Source: Epiperipatus broadwayi (lineage: Eukaryota; Onychophora; Udeonychophora; Euonychophora; Peripatidae). From it: 64,000 bases of DNA. The stretch covers positions 332,501 through 396,500 of the forward strand of contig JAQFVV010000072.1 of NCBI GenBank assembly GCA_028023455.1, given 5' to 3'. Shown here in pieces: positions 11,782 through 23,223 of this stretch. The notes below the pieces were generated by a model that ran no database searches, had not been told where the DNA came from, and saw nothing but the letters and a program-made list of their open reading frames with translations. The position numbers were made by a program, and so were the translations under genes. Each line of letters starts with the position of its first letter. The first letter of the stretch is position 1.

Positions 11782-11828
11782 TATAGTTGATAAAGACTAC
11801 AAAGTGTATAGTTGAAAGTACTTCTAAA
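11782..11828 (+). ncRNA. Decayed hammerhead-like motif after the Penelope endonuclease (H5)
   Basis: TTGATAA (11787-11793) stands where CTGATGA is expected. Stem II can form ACTA/TAGT, then GAAA (11814-11817), self-complementary stem III AGTACT and a U at the cleavage position (11823). Stem I is only about 3 bp. Two core positions (C3, G8) are changed, so it would be inactive. Position 50-100 bases past the endonuclease is where hammerheads occur in other Penelope-like elements. Confidence 0.4.
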
Positions 11829-11945
11829 AGAATATAATTTATATAAATTGTACTGTATTTTGATATATATATTGATTTGTATATTACATATATTGTGAAA
11901 CGAATACAGTTATCAAACTTTATTTATTATATATATATATATATA

Positions 11946-12457
11946 TAATTGCATGTATTAATTCTTCCTGCAGCTCTTTGCATTATGGAGAATCTCATGC
12001 AAATAGATCCACAAGAATTGCTCGAACATGCATATTTGTACATTAGGGCTAAACAAAAACACTGAATACAGATCAATCTTTCTTGATAATGAACACATCA
12101 CTGGTCACCTATTTTCTCCATCAAATGTTAGAACAATTTATTCAGAGAGAGACAATAGGATAAGAAAGTATAAAGAGGCTTGAGCAATTGCAAAGGATTC
12201 ATGTTCCATCAACAAAAAGTATTCATGTGTTCCATTGTCTGAAAAGTGGAACATCTAATTGCCTTATTTGCATATTATGCCTCATTTACATAATATATCA
12301 CATCAATTATATAAGCTTACTTGTACTGCATAACTTTATTCAGCACTATGATTCAGGATGTGTTTCGCTGAAATCTAGCTCATTGCAATTAATTAGTTTA
12401 AGTTGATTAATTTATACCTTTTCATTTAAACTTGAAGTCAATGAGTGCTTTAGAATT
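11946..12457 (-). repeat. Right arm of the large inverted repeat
   Basis: Counterpart of 8709-9352 in opposite orientation, starting after a (TA)n tract. It lacks the tRNA-Gly SINE and keeps a single copy of its target sequence (CAAGCCTCTTTATACTTTC on the minus strand), so it is the empty-site allele of the left arm. Confidence 0.8.
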
Positions 12458-12996
12458 AAAAAGAAAATTAATAACTAGTTTGTTGACAATGATCTTATTA
12501 ACAATGATTTGAATAAAAAAACATGGCACTTTCTGCTTAGCAGAATACTAGATTAAGTGTGTAATTTCATAATAAATCTAGAGCTCTAAAAATAAAAGTT
12601 CAATGACTGGTGAGAAAGCTTTAAAATGATTGGTGGATTAAAGCTGTAAAAAAAAACATGGACATTCGTTGTAGTCATTCTAAATCTTTTTTGATGTATT
12701 GAAGCAACATATGGACTGACAAATAATATCAAAGTTTTATTAAATTCAGCAATGATGCTCTTTTATGATGAGAATGTTTTAAACATCTTAATGATTCAAA
12801 AATTAGGAAGATACAGCAGAAACTATAGTATATTTTACTCCAAGCTCCCTTCATAATGGATAATAGCTTGTTTTGTTTACAAACAGTGATTAGAATAGAA
12901 TACCTGATGTGTATTAAACTGCAAGTGGATACTATTTTTCAACACATGCACATATATATGTATATATAACACAGGTGCTTTTTATATTATAATACC
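12458..12996. other. No gene seen
   Basis: A+T-rich sequence without ORFs or recognised repeats. Confidence 0.5.
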
Positions 12997-13347
12997 AAAC
13001 ATCACATGATCATCATTTCTTATGCTTGCTCATAACTGTTACTAAACAGGTGAAACTCTCCATACAGTAGTGCCACTCAGTGCAAGCCAGAGTAATCAAT
13101 GGATGCCAGAAGGTTTGTGCATAAAATCCCTATCTAGTGCCTACTCATCCAATATCCCCAGATTAGTTTCTGTCTTGTGGCCTTTGTCAGTGAAAAGATC
13201 TAGATGCAGTGCTCTCAGATCCAAGATTCCTTACTGATGAAGGCCTCAAGCCAGAAACTAGTCAGGGTATATTGGATGATTAGGTACAAGCCTTCTGTCA
13301 TCCCTTGCACTGAATGGCACTACTGTATGGAGAATTTTGCCTGTTTA
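12997..13347. repeat. H2 foldback repeat, short version
   Basis: Opens with the family start AAACATCACATGATCA and closes with the inverted family end (GGAGAATTTTGCCTGTTT). The outer parts of the two halves are inverted copies of each other (CTCCATACAGTAGTGCC pairs with GGCACTACTGTATGGAG). Each half holds a hammerhead-related segment: decayed on the minus strand near 13156-13193, better on the plus strand at 13228-13269. Confidence 0.75.
13228..13269 (+). ncRNA. Hammerhead-like motif, H2 family (weak stem I)
   Basis: CTGATGA at 13234-13240, stem II GGC/GCC around CTCAA with an A-A mismatch at its base, GAAA, self-complementary stem III ACTAGT and C13263 at the cleavage position. Stem I is poorly paired (CCTTA against AGGGT), so this copy is probably slow or dead. 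Confidence 0.45.
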
Positions 13348-14139
13348 TATATATATAGTAATAATATAAATCAAGGATATAGCATAATCAAAATTTTAAA
13401 AATAATAATATAGTTATTAATAATAAACTGAGATGACATATTTATATATTTTTATTGGGTGTGTGCACTCTTGCATTCATTAAAATAATAAGAATGAAAA
13501 ACTAATTACTATATTTTTTATTGTTAAAATAATGACATGTCTGACTTTCATCACTACTAAATATTCTCTGGACAATATTCTCTTTTCATTCACTTTTTTA
13601 TTATAGAAACATAATAGGGGATCTTGTTATCAAGAAATTAGAATCTAATTATTTTGATGTTTTTAAATCGGTATCAACTTTTAATATGTTATAGTTTTAG
13701 CATTACACTCGAAAATGTTTTACTATGAAAAATACTTCATAGCAAATTCAGAAAAGATAATAAGGGGAGAATAAAATGTATGTGATTTTAACATAAACAG
13801 AAGAAAATATATTGATGCATACAATCACATACAGCACTTAATGGCTGCCATAATGATTTTTTTGTTTGTTTATTTACATTTTTGCTTGTTTGTTTACATT
13901 TTTCTTTGGATATCATATAATTGATGACATGTAGTTAGATACAACATAGTTTGTATCTTCATTTTATATCTATTTTATTTAGTTTATATTTGAACAAAGA
14001 TATCCAGCTTAGTAAAATCAAAATGGCACTTTTATAATCTTAGATGGAAAGGCTACAGATCCTGACAAAATATTTGGAGAAGTTTTAAAATATGATGGTG
14101 ATTTATTAATTTCCAAAACACAGATGCGTTTTTAAAATA
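13348..14139. other. No gene seen
   Basis: A+T-rich; a repeated TTTGTTTACATTTTTGCTTG-like word near 13865-13900 is the only structure noted. Confidence 0.5.
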
Positions 14140-14268
14140 TATCAGCACAAAATACATATATTGAATATCTTTTTTTTTCACATGTATGTGGTAATGTGTA
14201 TTGGTTGTATAAGATGGAGTGACAAAAGGGAGCCTGAAAATCTGGGTTCAAACCCCTATAATTGCATT
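14140..14268 (+). repeat. 5'-truncated H1 copy ending in a good box B
   Basis: Starts inside the H1 hammerhead (AGCACAAAATACATATATTG corresponds to the 3' half of the fold) and continues through the box-A-like GGTTGTATAAGATGGAGTG to CTGGGTTCAAACCCCTA, the best-preserved box B of the family. It abuts a LINE relic. Confidence 0.6.
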
Positions 14269-14269
14269 T

Positions 14270-14541
14270 ACCTTAAAAGTATATATAATGTACTTGTACT
14301 TTGTAATATATTATTCTATGAAATTATGCCATGTGATTTTAAAGATGTTTTTATCATTCCCAATACAAAGAGACAATATTGCAGTAATTATTATATCATT
14401 GTTATCTATTATGGCAAAAGTACATTCAAGAATGTTCTTAAATAGGGTGCTTCTTTTTATAAATGTATGGTTACTAGAGATTCACAGTGCCTTGAATTTT
14501 ATTGCTAGGGAAATGCAAGAAAAGTGTCAGGAACAAAGAAG

Positions 14542-14581
<40 letters not shown>

Positions 14582-14587
14582 TAAAAG

Positions 14588-14621
<34 letters not shown>

Positions 14622-15470
14622 CTTTTATTAATTTGATCAAAGCATTTGATTCAGATAACAGGTCAGGCCTATGGTATTTTTTGGAATTAGTTGCAAAATT
14701 TATACAGCTTTGAAATGAAAACAGTTGTTAAATTGATATTTACTTCTTCCAACATTTTTTTCAATTTTTACAATAATAATTTTTGAAATTGTTTATAGAT
14801 GGCTTAATGAAGCAGGGATCAAGATACAATACAGGTTTGATAGTGGAATTTTTAGGTGACTTGGTTAAGTGAAAATAAGAATATCTTTTTGTACATAAAT
14901 GTATGTGCTCTTTTTGATAGTTTAAAAAATAATTTACAGAAAGTGCTTAATGTTTTAAATGCAATATAGAAAACTTAATTAATGTTCAAAAAACTCAATT
15001 CTTTTACAAGTCAGTGATGAGAAAAATTCTCAGCAACTTTTCCATATGTTATTGTATGGATGTGAAACTTGGACACCCTATATACACAATCTAAAATCAT
15101 TAGAAAAAATTTAATTAAGGATGATCCATAAAAATCTTAAAATACCATGATAAAGTCATAAACCCAATCAATGGGTTCTTTAACTTACTGGATGCGATTT
15201 CAAAAAATCCATTATTGTAAAATCACACTTTGTTGAAGTGAACATATGCCTTCCTAAAAAAAAGTATTATGGTGAGATTGAGTATGGTTATCATGGAAGG
15301 AGAGAAAACCCATTTATGTTATAAGAATTATCTCAAAAATGTTCTGAAGAATTGCAATATCATTTGTTTCTCTTGAGAAGATAAAGGAATACATTGGAGA
15401 GCTGTGATTAATTATGACATTGAAGACTTGTAGAAAGAAATACGTTCTGCTGAAGGAAGTAACAGACAAC
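14270..15470 (+). pseudogene. Non-LTR retrotransposon (LINE) reverse transcriptase relic
   Basis: Broken plus-strand frames preserve LINE RT blocks in order: MPCDFKDVFIIP and a NYYIIVIYYGK stretch (fingers), then IAREMQEKCQEQ, then INLIKAFDSDNRSGLW (motif A region) at about 14625-14680. Further on come LYGCETWTPYIHNLKSLEK-like coding near 15050-15110 and a C-terminal LPKKKYYGEIEYG block near 15250. The catalytic motif C region is not recognisable. Many stops and frameshifts make it non-functional. A (TA)n palindrome is inserted between QEKCQEQ and the INLIKAFD block, which are near neighbours in relatives. The clade is uncertain; the QEKC...EQ and YGCETWT blocks occur in common animal LINE polyproteins. 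Confidence 0.75.
14543..14632. repeat. (TA)n palindrome inserted in the LINE relic
   Basis: A (TA)n tract (14543-14576) is followed by 15-bp perfect inverted arms (14577-14591 and 14618-14632) around a second (TA)n tract. Same design as the hairpins at 11.0-11.15 kb. Confidence 0.85.
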
Positions 15471-15752
15471 ATCATAAAATATCAATAGAAAAGTAGATTA
15501 ACATGCTTTATAAGTGAATGAATTTGTATTTCACAGATTGATTTATATATTCATCAGAAAAACTCATTTTTGGAAATTTCTTCTCTATACTTTTTTTGCT
15601 TGAAAATAGAATTGCCATACTTATTTACAAGTGGCTATTTACAATTTATTATTCTTATAGATTTAGTTTTCTTACAGTTCTGACTGTCTACAGCCTTGTC
15701 AGAGTGATTCCTTAATTTTATAAGATAACATGGATATTGCCTTTTACATTTT
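15471..15752. other. No gene seen
   Basis: Short A+T-rich gap between the LINE relic and the second H1 array. Confidence 0.5.
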
Positions 15753-15831
15753 GAAGTGTCCATTAAAGTATGAGGATTGTCTATCTTAATATATATTTCA
15801 GCACTTATAATATATATGTGTGGGAGATGAT

Positions 15832-15886
15832 AATCTGGACCAACTGATGATTGCTGGTTTAGCATGAAATACCTATATTGGTGATT
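15832..15886 (+). ncRNA. Hammerhead ribozyme, H1 copy C
   Basis: Core CTGATGA at 15844-15850, the same stems I and II as copy A, GAAA, and stem III ATACCTAT, whose central C-C breaks perfect self-complementarity. Predicted cleavage after A15877. Confidence 0.65.
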
Positions 15887-16296
15887 ATTTATGTTTTCAG
15901 CATATATGTGCTTGAGGGTATCAGTGTTATTAGATAGAGTGGAGAGTGATGGGTCATCTGAAAGTCTGTGCTCATATACCCTATATTACATATATAGACA
16001 CAGGTATATAATAAGCCTGTGTTTCAGTTATTACATTGTAGAGATGTCTGCCCATCCTTGCATATGTATTAAATGGATTATGTCCTGTACATGTGGGGTT
16101 CAGATCGACCTTAGGTCAACATGGGTGTGACAAGAATCTCAGCCTCGGGGTGGCCTTCGAGCATTCCATCATCAGATTTTCAACTGGATGGATGGTTGAA
16201 GAGTTGGAGTGTGTAGGGTATTGGAGCCTGTTCATTAAAGTATGAAGATTGTCTATCTTAATATATATCTGAGCACTTATATGTGTGGGAGATGAT

Positions 16297-16351
16297 AATC
16301 TGAACCAACTGATGATTGCTGGTTTAGCATGAAATACGTATATTGGTGATT
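16297..16351 (+). ncRNA. Hammerhead ribozyme, H1 copy D
   Basis: Core CTGATGA at 16309-16315, stem III ATACGTAT, predicted cleavage after A16342. Stem I internal loop reads TGA instead of TGG; all core residues are intact. Confidence 0.7.
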
Positions 16352-16418
16352 ATTTATCTTTTCAGCATATGGGTCATCTGAAAGTCTGTGCTCATATACC
16401 CTATATATGTCGAAGTGT

Positions 16419-18130
16419 TTGCAAAAATATCTCCCCTAGAAACAGTTTTAGAAGAAAAAATATAATGCAAGGAAACATATAGAAATTGGTAATAAATTAT
16501 AAACTGAAAGCATTTTTATAAAGATCTACCATAAATTTGTCTTAAATTTTGTTTAATGAGAATTACTCAAAAATGAATTTTTATAGGGAACAATGATCCA
16601 GTGTTGTTGTTTTTTAAAAAAGAGAAATATTTTAAAATATTTATTTACATTTATCAAGATAAAAAACATGAAAGTGAAATTACAATATTATAAATTCTTA
16701 TAAACTGGATGAAAAATAAATAAATACTGTTAATCATGGTTATATATGGAATTAACTTGTTGAAATAGATAATAATGGAACAAAGACGCAAACAAAGAAT
16801 TAAAATCAAAGTTTAAGCGAAAGTTGTTTTTAGTATTTTAAATATGAAAAAATAATTGGAATTGTTTAAAAAAAGTACAAACAGACAAAAACACTTAGAA
16901 AAAAATGTAAACTCCAGAAACAGCTCTAATAAAGTCTACAGATCACTCAAACAGTCAGCAAATAAAGAATAAAAATGCATTGAAACAATACTTCTTGTAA
17001 AAATGGCAAAGTATACAAAACTGTAAATAAATGAAAAATATTAAGAGCATTGAAAAAACTTAAAAGACATCTCTGATGAAAATGGTAAACAAAAATAAAG
17101 AATAATAAATAGATTGAAAACAATTTTAAAAGCCATTCTGATGAAAACTATAAATTTATTGAAACTGGAAGCACAGAAATCTATAATAAAAAGCATTGAA
17201 TTCAAGAGCATAAGAATTGGATTTTTTTGATTTTGAATTCAATACCAAAAGATTCGAAGATGTTAAGAATTAGGAATGCATAGCAATGTGAACGCAGTTA
17301 TATGTTCATATTTGATAACCATATTAAAATGTATTAGAAAAACAGAAACATAAATTATTCATAATTGAAATGTCAAAAGGATGTGGTTTATTATCAACCA
17401 TAAAAATATAATAAACAAAAGAGAAAACATTGTCCAATTATCTAACAAATGCAATATTTAAATGGCCTAATTTAAACAAAAATGAATGCATAGTTACATA
17501 TAGTATAAATAAAGCAGCAATAATAATGAATTTAAGAGAGCTATAATAATGGTGAACTTCACCAAAAGTGTGCTCAGATTTAGATTATAAAGTAGAAAGA
17601 AATCACTTTATTCCAAAGATGAACAAATGTATGGAAATTTGAATCATAAATGAAATTATACATCTGTGATTTCAATCCAATTAAAAGAATATTGTATAAT
17701 GGACTGTTTGTATGCAATAAAACTGTTGCCCCACCCTATAGGCAGTACCTTTTATACTTATCTGAATTGTGCCTTCACTAATTTGTGGCAAACATGCAAC
17801 AAAACTCAGCTTTGAATACCCGTCTAACCATTATATTATTTTATCATCTCATTGACAGCAATACTAAATCATATTAGAATATTGTTCATATGATTCAATA
17901 GATGAAATAGAGATTAGAATTTTATGTGAGTTATTACTACTAGATATTCTATCATTGTTGGATGTTGAAAAACAACTCCAACTTAGTAAATATTTTCTTA
18001 TTACTACTGTTAACCCACAAAACATCACATAATTCTTCACTTTACTGTGCTATATTATAAAGAAAAGCAACTTTCTACTCTAACACCATTTATTATAGGT
18101 TTGAGTATCTCTCATTTATTATAAAATGTG
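16419..18130. other. A-rich DNA, no gene seen
   Basis: Long A-rich stretch with repeated AATAAA-like words and no open frame. It might be decayed untranslated retroelement sequence, but nothing specific supports that. Confidence 0.5.
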
Positions 18131-18600
18131 ACACCTACCAGCAACTCCCAATGATAAACCTTGGCAGACTCTTCCCAAATACCCAAAGCCGCTCATTTGA
18201 TTCATAAAATAATCACTCCTATCCATCAAGTTGGACTCTGTACTTTTTTGCCTTTGTACCAGTTAATCAATAATTCAAAAGATAGACTACCACCAAATCT
18301 TCCTTCTCAAATTGTATATAAAATCAAATGCCAAGATTCTTTGTGCCCATCTGTTTACTGTGGTGAATCTTGGACCAACCTGTCTACCCAATTGGCTCAG
18401 TGTAAATACATGTATGACAGGGAAAGCACATTTGGATACTAAATACATTTTTTCCAGCACAATCCCACATGTTCAACATTGTTTGCTTCGAATGCAATGA
18501 CACTAAGTGAAAGGTCAAGATGGCTTGGCACATTTCCAAAGACAATTGTACCATTGATAAGAAAGGATTCTGCATTATTCTTTCCAAAAAGTGGCTTGCT
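18131..18600 (+). pseudogene. Penelope-like endonuclease relic
   Basis: The frame at 18161-18442 includes a KDRLP segment, the linker SQIVYKIKC and a GIY-YIG start VYCGESWTNLSTQL, the order seen between RT and endonuclease in Penelope-like elements. The frame breaks after about 90 residues and later parts lie in other frames. RT is not recognisable upstream. It differs strongly from the copy at 11.1 kb, so it belongs to another Penelope lineage. Confidence 0.65.
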
Positions 18601-18900
18601 CTAACTAATTAATGGACTATGCAAATAATGTGCTATTTTTTTGCTTTTAAATAGGATCTTATTACTCACCTCTGTTATAAGCATTACTATGTTTATGACA
18701 ATTATCTGTCGAAAGTATGCTAAGCATTACACTATTTTTATTGTTAATAAACTTTTGCTCTTAATATAGTTGAGTAATTACTAGATAGTAACATATTCAA
18801 ATCCATTTCCCCAAATTAGGTTTTCATTTTTGTTTTATCAACAAGAACTTAGATTCAAATATGAAACCAATGCCACTATACATCTAGAAAATATATCTTT

Positions 18901-19027
18901 ATTCCTTGATTTTTTTTTTTTCATGTGTCTTAGCATCGGCCGGGAAGCAAACCCGCTAACCCAGGACAACTGCTTGTAAGGCAGCTGTGCTGACCTCTCA
19001 ACCACCAACGCTTGACATTCCTTGATT
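18901..19027 (-). mobile_element. tRNA-Gly-derived SINE with exact 11-bp target duplication
   Basis: ATTCCTTGATT at 18901-18911 and 19017-19027 flanks a minus-strand tRNA-Gly-like body (GTTGGTGGTTGAGAGGTCAG as box A region, CTGCCTTACAAGCAG anticodon arm with TAC for TCC, and a CTTCCCGGCC-like T arm) and a tail ending in an A run. An extra AGCGGGTT-like insertion next to box B is shared with the copy at 38.35 kb, so this is a real family, not independent tRNA retrocopies. Confidence 0.85.
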
Positions 19028-20289
19028 ATTATCAAGATAAAAGCTTGAAATGAGAAAACTATGGTTTTAAACCAAAGTCAATATATTTAGTACAATTTTA
19101 TAGATCTGAACCCTGTTCAGTAACTAAAAATTATAGTAACTTCAATTTATTTCTAACTATATACACTTTTTCCTTGTAAAAAATTTGTTTGCATAGCAAT
19201 GTAATAGCATTTGGTTCTTTAGTTTATAAAATATAATATAAACAAAGCATCTGTATTCTAGTTCAACCTATACTATGCTTGGATAAGCTGTGATAAATTT
19301 AGATAGTTATGCGTTTAAATCGTCATTCCCAGGCTGTTTTATGACTTAAGCTTTTATCAGTTACAAAAAAATTGAAATTAACTCAGCTTCACACTATAGC
19401 AAGTACATTAGATGCAGAGTTGAATCCTAAGTTATTAGTAATAATAAAATTCAGGAATCGTTCTGGTGATGGGAATTTAAATACACTACTACAATGTAAT
19501 CATTAATTATTCAAGTTTCCCCATAGATTATGTGAGAGTAGAAGAGGCTCTTATATTGCAAATGCCCAGTTTGCTTGATAAAGTGATAGAGTGGTGGATT
19601 TTGAATCTTAGAGTCTTTGGATTACAGTTTCCTCTCTGTCATCTCCCGTCCTCAAATTTCCTGTGAACTCCTAAACAATAATCTATTAGATTGTTTTAGT
19701 TTGTAAATAATTCTTAAAGAAATAAATAAAATCTTAAAGTTTAATTTTCTCTACATATTTGTTTATATATAAAAAAAACTATTTATAAAAGAATACAAAA
19801 ATTTATATTCAATATTATTAAATTGACAAACTAATGTAATTTAAATTTAACGGGTTATCAAAAATGTCAATTTATGAAAAATAATTGATATTAATTCTAT
19901 ATAACATTGTTTTCAGAAATAATTGCAATAAAAAATTTTGAACATAAAAACATTCACTCAACATTGATAAATAAATAAGTAAATTACAAAAACATCAATA
20001 TATTGAAGAACATAAAAAATAATCTTCAAAATATAAAAAATATTAAAAAATCATATTATAAATAAATAAAATTTTTATTTAGCCTCAGTAAATATTACTT
20101 AACTTTAATATATAAAATTTTTACTCTATTTATAGACTTCCCCCTGATGAATATTTTATAATTCAGACATTATTGTGGTAATATGGATAGGTATCACTGG
20201 GTATGGTTTTACGAAGTACTACCCTCTAATAATTATTAAAATTACTCAAGATTACAATAGATGGCAGCATAGGGTTAGAATAAATAGGA
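19028..20289. other. A+T-rich DNA with one possible SINE head
   Basis: No ORF of note. At about 19560-19690 the plus strand has GATAGAGTGGTGGATTTTGAATC followed by a box-B-like GGATTACAG, reminiscent of a tRNA-Gln head with a short A/T-rich tail; weak. The rest is featureless. Confidence 0.35.
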
Positions 20290-20346
20290 ATCTCGTCTAA
20301 GAGAAGAAGAAGAACCTATTTTGGAAGAGGTGGTATGGCAAGGTAT
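20290..20346 (+). pseudogene. 5' fragment of the LINE split by the LTR element (endonuclease region)
   Basis: The frame ...EEEEPILEEVVWQGI runs into the left end of the LTR element, and the frame beginning NRKEKEKRGGGIGVI starts just past its right end. Joining the two at the 4-bp target duplication GTAT keeps one reading frame that matches the W-x-G...R...GGGIGV segment of LINE apurinic-type endonucleases. An in-frame stop lies a few codons upstream, so the LINE was already damaged or begins nearby. Confidence 0.75.
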
Positions 20347-22989
20347 TGTACCGGTATAAATCCACCACGCTTAATCATACACAGTACCCGAGTTCAAGCC
20401 CAGTCCACGCTTAAGAATAATTTCCAAAAACGCCAACTGAATTCAAACCCAAACCCCGGTATGACTAACCGATGATGACTTTATAACAGCACGGGGTTAT
20501 CCCTTTTCTAGCTCAGCTCAGAACATAGACTAAATTCTTACAGTTAATGATAAATAGATTTATTAGACTATAGATACTGGGACGGTCATTTATGTGACGT
20601 ATATATTTAAGTTGCCAATACAGACAGTAAGTGGCTAAATAGACTTATAGAGTAATAAAGTGGAAGACACAAAAATTTAATTAAATAAAGTGTTTAATAA
20701 GAAAAATAGCAAGCATATAAATATAGTGTTATATAATAAAATAGAAAGCGGATAAATATATTGTTCAACAAGAAAATACAAAGCATATAAATATAATGTT
20801 AACAGTACGGTAAGACTTCCATGAATCCTCTTGTATTTGGCTACTAGTCTTTAGTGAACGTTTTATTTAGGTGAACAAACTCATGCCAATAGCTGTGTAA
20901 TTAAATATTTGACGGATGGTTAAGAGAATCAGAGTATTTTAGCATTGAAAACATATTTATCTAAAGAATTTTTATTAACTTATTTTATTTGAATAGGCTC
21001 GAGCCGGAACGTAGACGAACAGTGGAGATGGTTTTATATAAATACGACATAAGAGATAGATGTACTGGTGGTTTTATATAAATACGACATGGAAGATAGC
21101 TGAACTGGTGGTTTTATATAAATACGACCTGGAAGATAGATGAACTGGTGGTTTTATATAAATACGACCTGGAAGATAGATGAACTGGTGGTTGCCTATA
21201 TTCAAAAGCCCTACAGTAATCACCTGCGGTGCATTAACGGAATACCGGGTGGCTTGTACTTTGACAAGGCTTAATGCCCCCAAGTAACTCCGGGACACGA
21301 CAACCAGCCGGGATCATTTCGAACCCCGGTGATCCAAGAGATTACCGGGAAAGAAAACTGCTTTCATTCCCCAATGGTAGTATGGCGAGACGCTAACTTC
21401 AGCGAAGGAAAGGCATTGCCACAGACATCACGGACGAGAACTTGAAATGGATTTTTTTAAAGAAATTATATAAAACCTGGAAACTATTTGTCTGTTTCTA
21501 CGCCACAGGCTGAGATCCTTACCCCAATAAAACGTAGCGGACTTAAACTGACGGTGACAACAATAATTAGTTAAATTTACTCTGAAACTCTAACCCTTCG
21601 GGTTGACAGGCGGTAGCGATAGTATCAAATTATGCAATGAATTATTTCTCATATTATACATAACATTAATGAACACTTTGAAACTATTATATATATATTT
21701 AAGATTGAAACTTAGATTGTAATTTTATAACAACTTAACATAGAATAATAAAGTGATTTAACATTTACTAACTCGGAATGTGAAAGAATATTTAATTCAG
21801 AACATGAAATTACTTTTAAATTAAATTGATCATTATTACACACTAGTTTATACAGAATTGGAAATATTACTATTGGCAATGTTTGTCTATGAAATAAGCA
21901 ACATAAGAAAATATAAATGCATTCAGTTGAAATATTATTACTATTAATTACAATTTTATAAATGATTTCTAAAGACTAGAGCAGAGGACTAAAAAAAAAA
22001 AGAAAAGAAAATTTACTGACAGGTTAAATAATAGCATTATAAATGATATAAAAACTTACATATGATTTACTTGATTGATAATATTAAGCACGTAAGAAAG
22101 TTAAAGTTCGTGTAACAAAGTTACTCTTCTTTCTTCATCCAGCTTGGCTTGTGACGAACGTAGGCGCGCATTTTTGAAAGTTATTTGTAAGGCATAGCTA
22201 ATTTAGAGGTTGGAAGTTGGAAATTGTGAGTTACATGAAACATGATCAAACAGCGGCACGAAGATCCATATTGGCGGGGCAGAGACCAGCTCCTGGCACT
22301 TAGCCCATCAACATTGCGATTCACTGGTGAACTTCTTAATAAAAATGTTTGAATTATACTCAACTGCTGTGTTGTCTCGAGACTACCTCTCTCAAACACG
22401 ACAAAAGTTAGAATGTAAGTTTTTCTCTAAAGTAGCCACTGCTGACCTTTCCGACTTGTTTTTGTTTTAGGCTCCGCCTACTTTCTCTAGCCTCTAGCGA
22501 TGCAGCTTGACCAACAATCAATTATCTGTTTTTAGCAATCTTTTAATTTAATATGCCATTTTTAAATCGATACATTAATTACATATAAAAATTCCTTACT
22601 AATTTTGAATACAACTTAATTGCTCTGAACATTTGTGCAATTAGATTTTAATTAAAAACACTGATCAAAGGAATGTGACTTTTGATCAGTATTTTTACAC
22701 GACTTTATACAATTTTAAAAAAAAACTAAAATTTAAACAAATACGCCCGCACTGACACTTTAAATTAATTGATACAAATTCGCAAACCACGCACACACAA
22801 ATATTATTTCATGGTTTGCGACATTTATATACGGCATCTTTACACATTGACTGATAAACTATAAAATATATAACTAATTTTTATTATAAATTAAAATAGA
22901 CAAAATCTCACTGCGGGCGAACAGTGGTTCGAATTACCGTACATAAAAACACCTGAAACGAAGATCGGTTCTCCGATCTGTCTGTTTCA
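20347..22989 (-). repeat. 3' LTR (2643 bp) of the composite element
   Basis: Nearly identical to 29510-32145, with small indels in homopolymers and a cluster of substitutions around 20850-20930. Contains four 40-bp tandem repeats at 21031-21190 (unit GTTTTATATAAATACGACAT...). The 72- and 74-codon frames inside are not supported as genes. The few differences imply a recent insertion. Confidence 0.9.
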
Positions 22990-23223
22990 TTTCTTGTCAC
23001 TTTATAAAAAAAAACAACAAAAAAAAATGATTATACATAATTTCTGGTTAACATTTTTTTCATTCATTTTTTTACATAATTGATTTTTTTTTTAATTGAT
23101 TTGACCTTGGAGAACAGTCTGGGTGAGGGTTTGAACTTAACATTTATAAAGGTGGGTATATTACCGTAATTCCTTTTCTCATCATCATGTGCATGTCATA
23201 GTGGTCATTTTCCGGGTTATCAT
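22990..23223 (-). other. Segment between the 3' ORF and the 3' LTR
   Basis: Poly(T)/poly(A)-rich on either strand. It should hold the polypurine tract on the minus strand; the candidate is the GTGACAAGAAA immediately before the LTR's TGAAAC. The same sequence lies before the truncated LTR remnant at 27294. Confidence 0.5.

Larger units (their letters stand above)
15753..16418 (+). mobile_element. Second H1 array (about 1.4 units)
   Basis: Two hammerheads 465 bases apart delimit a monomer (15878-16342) colinear with the 471-bp monomer at 1784-2254, several per cent diverged by eye. Short direct repeats GAAGTGT (15753-15759 and 16412-16418) flank the array and may be a target duplication. The array starts at the conserved GTCCATTAAAG block and ends shortly after a GAAAGTCTGTGCTCATA segment, as the first array does. 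Shared end points suggest insertion of a multimeric copy. Confidence 0.75.

Noticed and set aside
18675-18720. Possible hammerhead (stem GACA/TGTC followed by GAAAGTA)
   Set aside because: No CUGANGA before the stem and no stem I; not distinguishable from chance.
21031-21190. CRISPR-like regularly spaced repeats (40-bp units)
   Set aside because: Units are contiguous with no spacers and lie inside a eukaryotic LTR.
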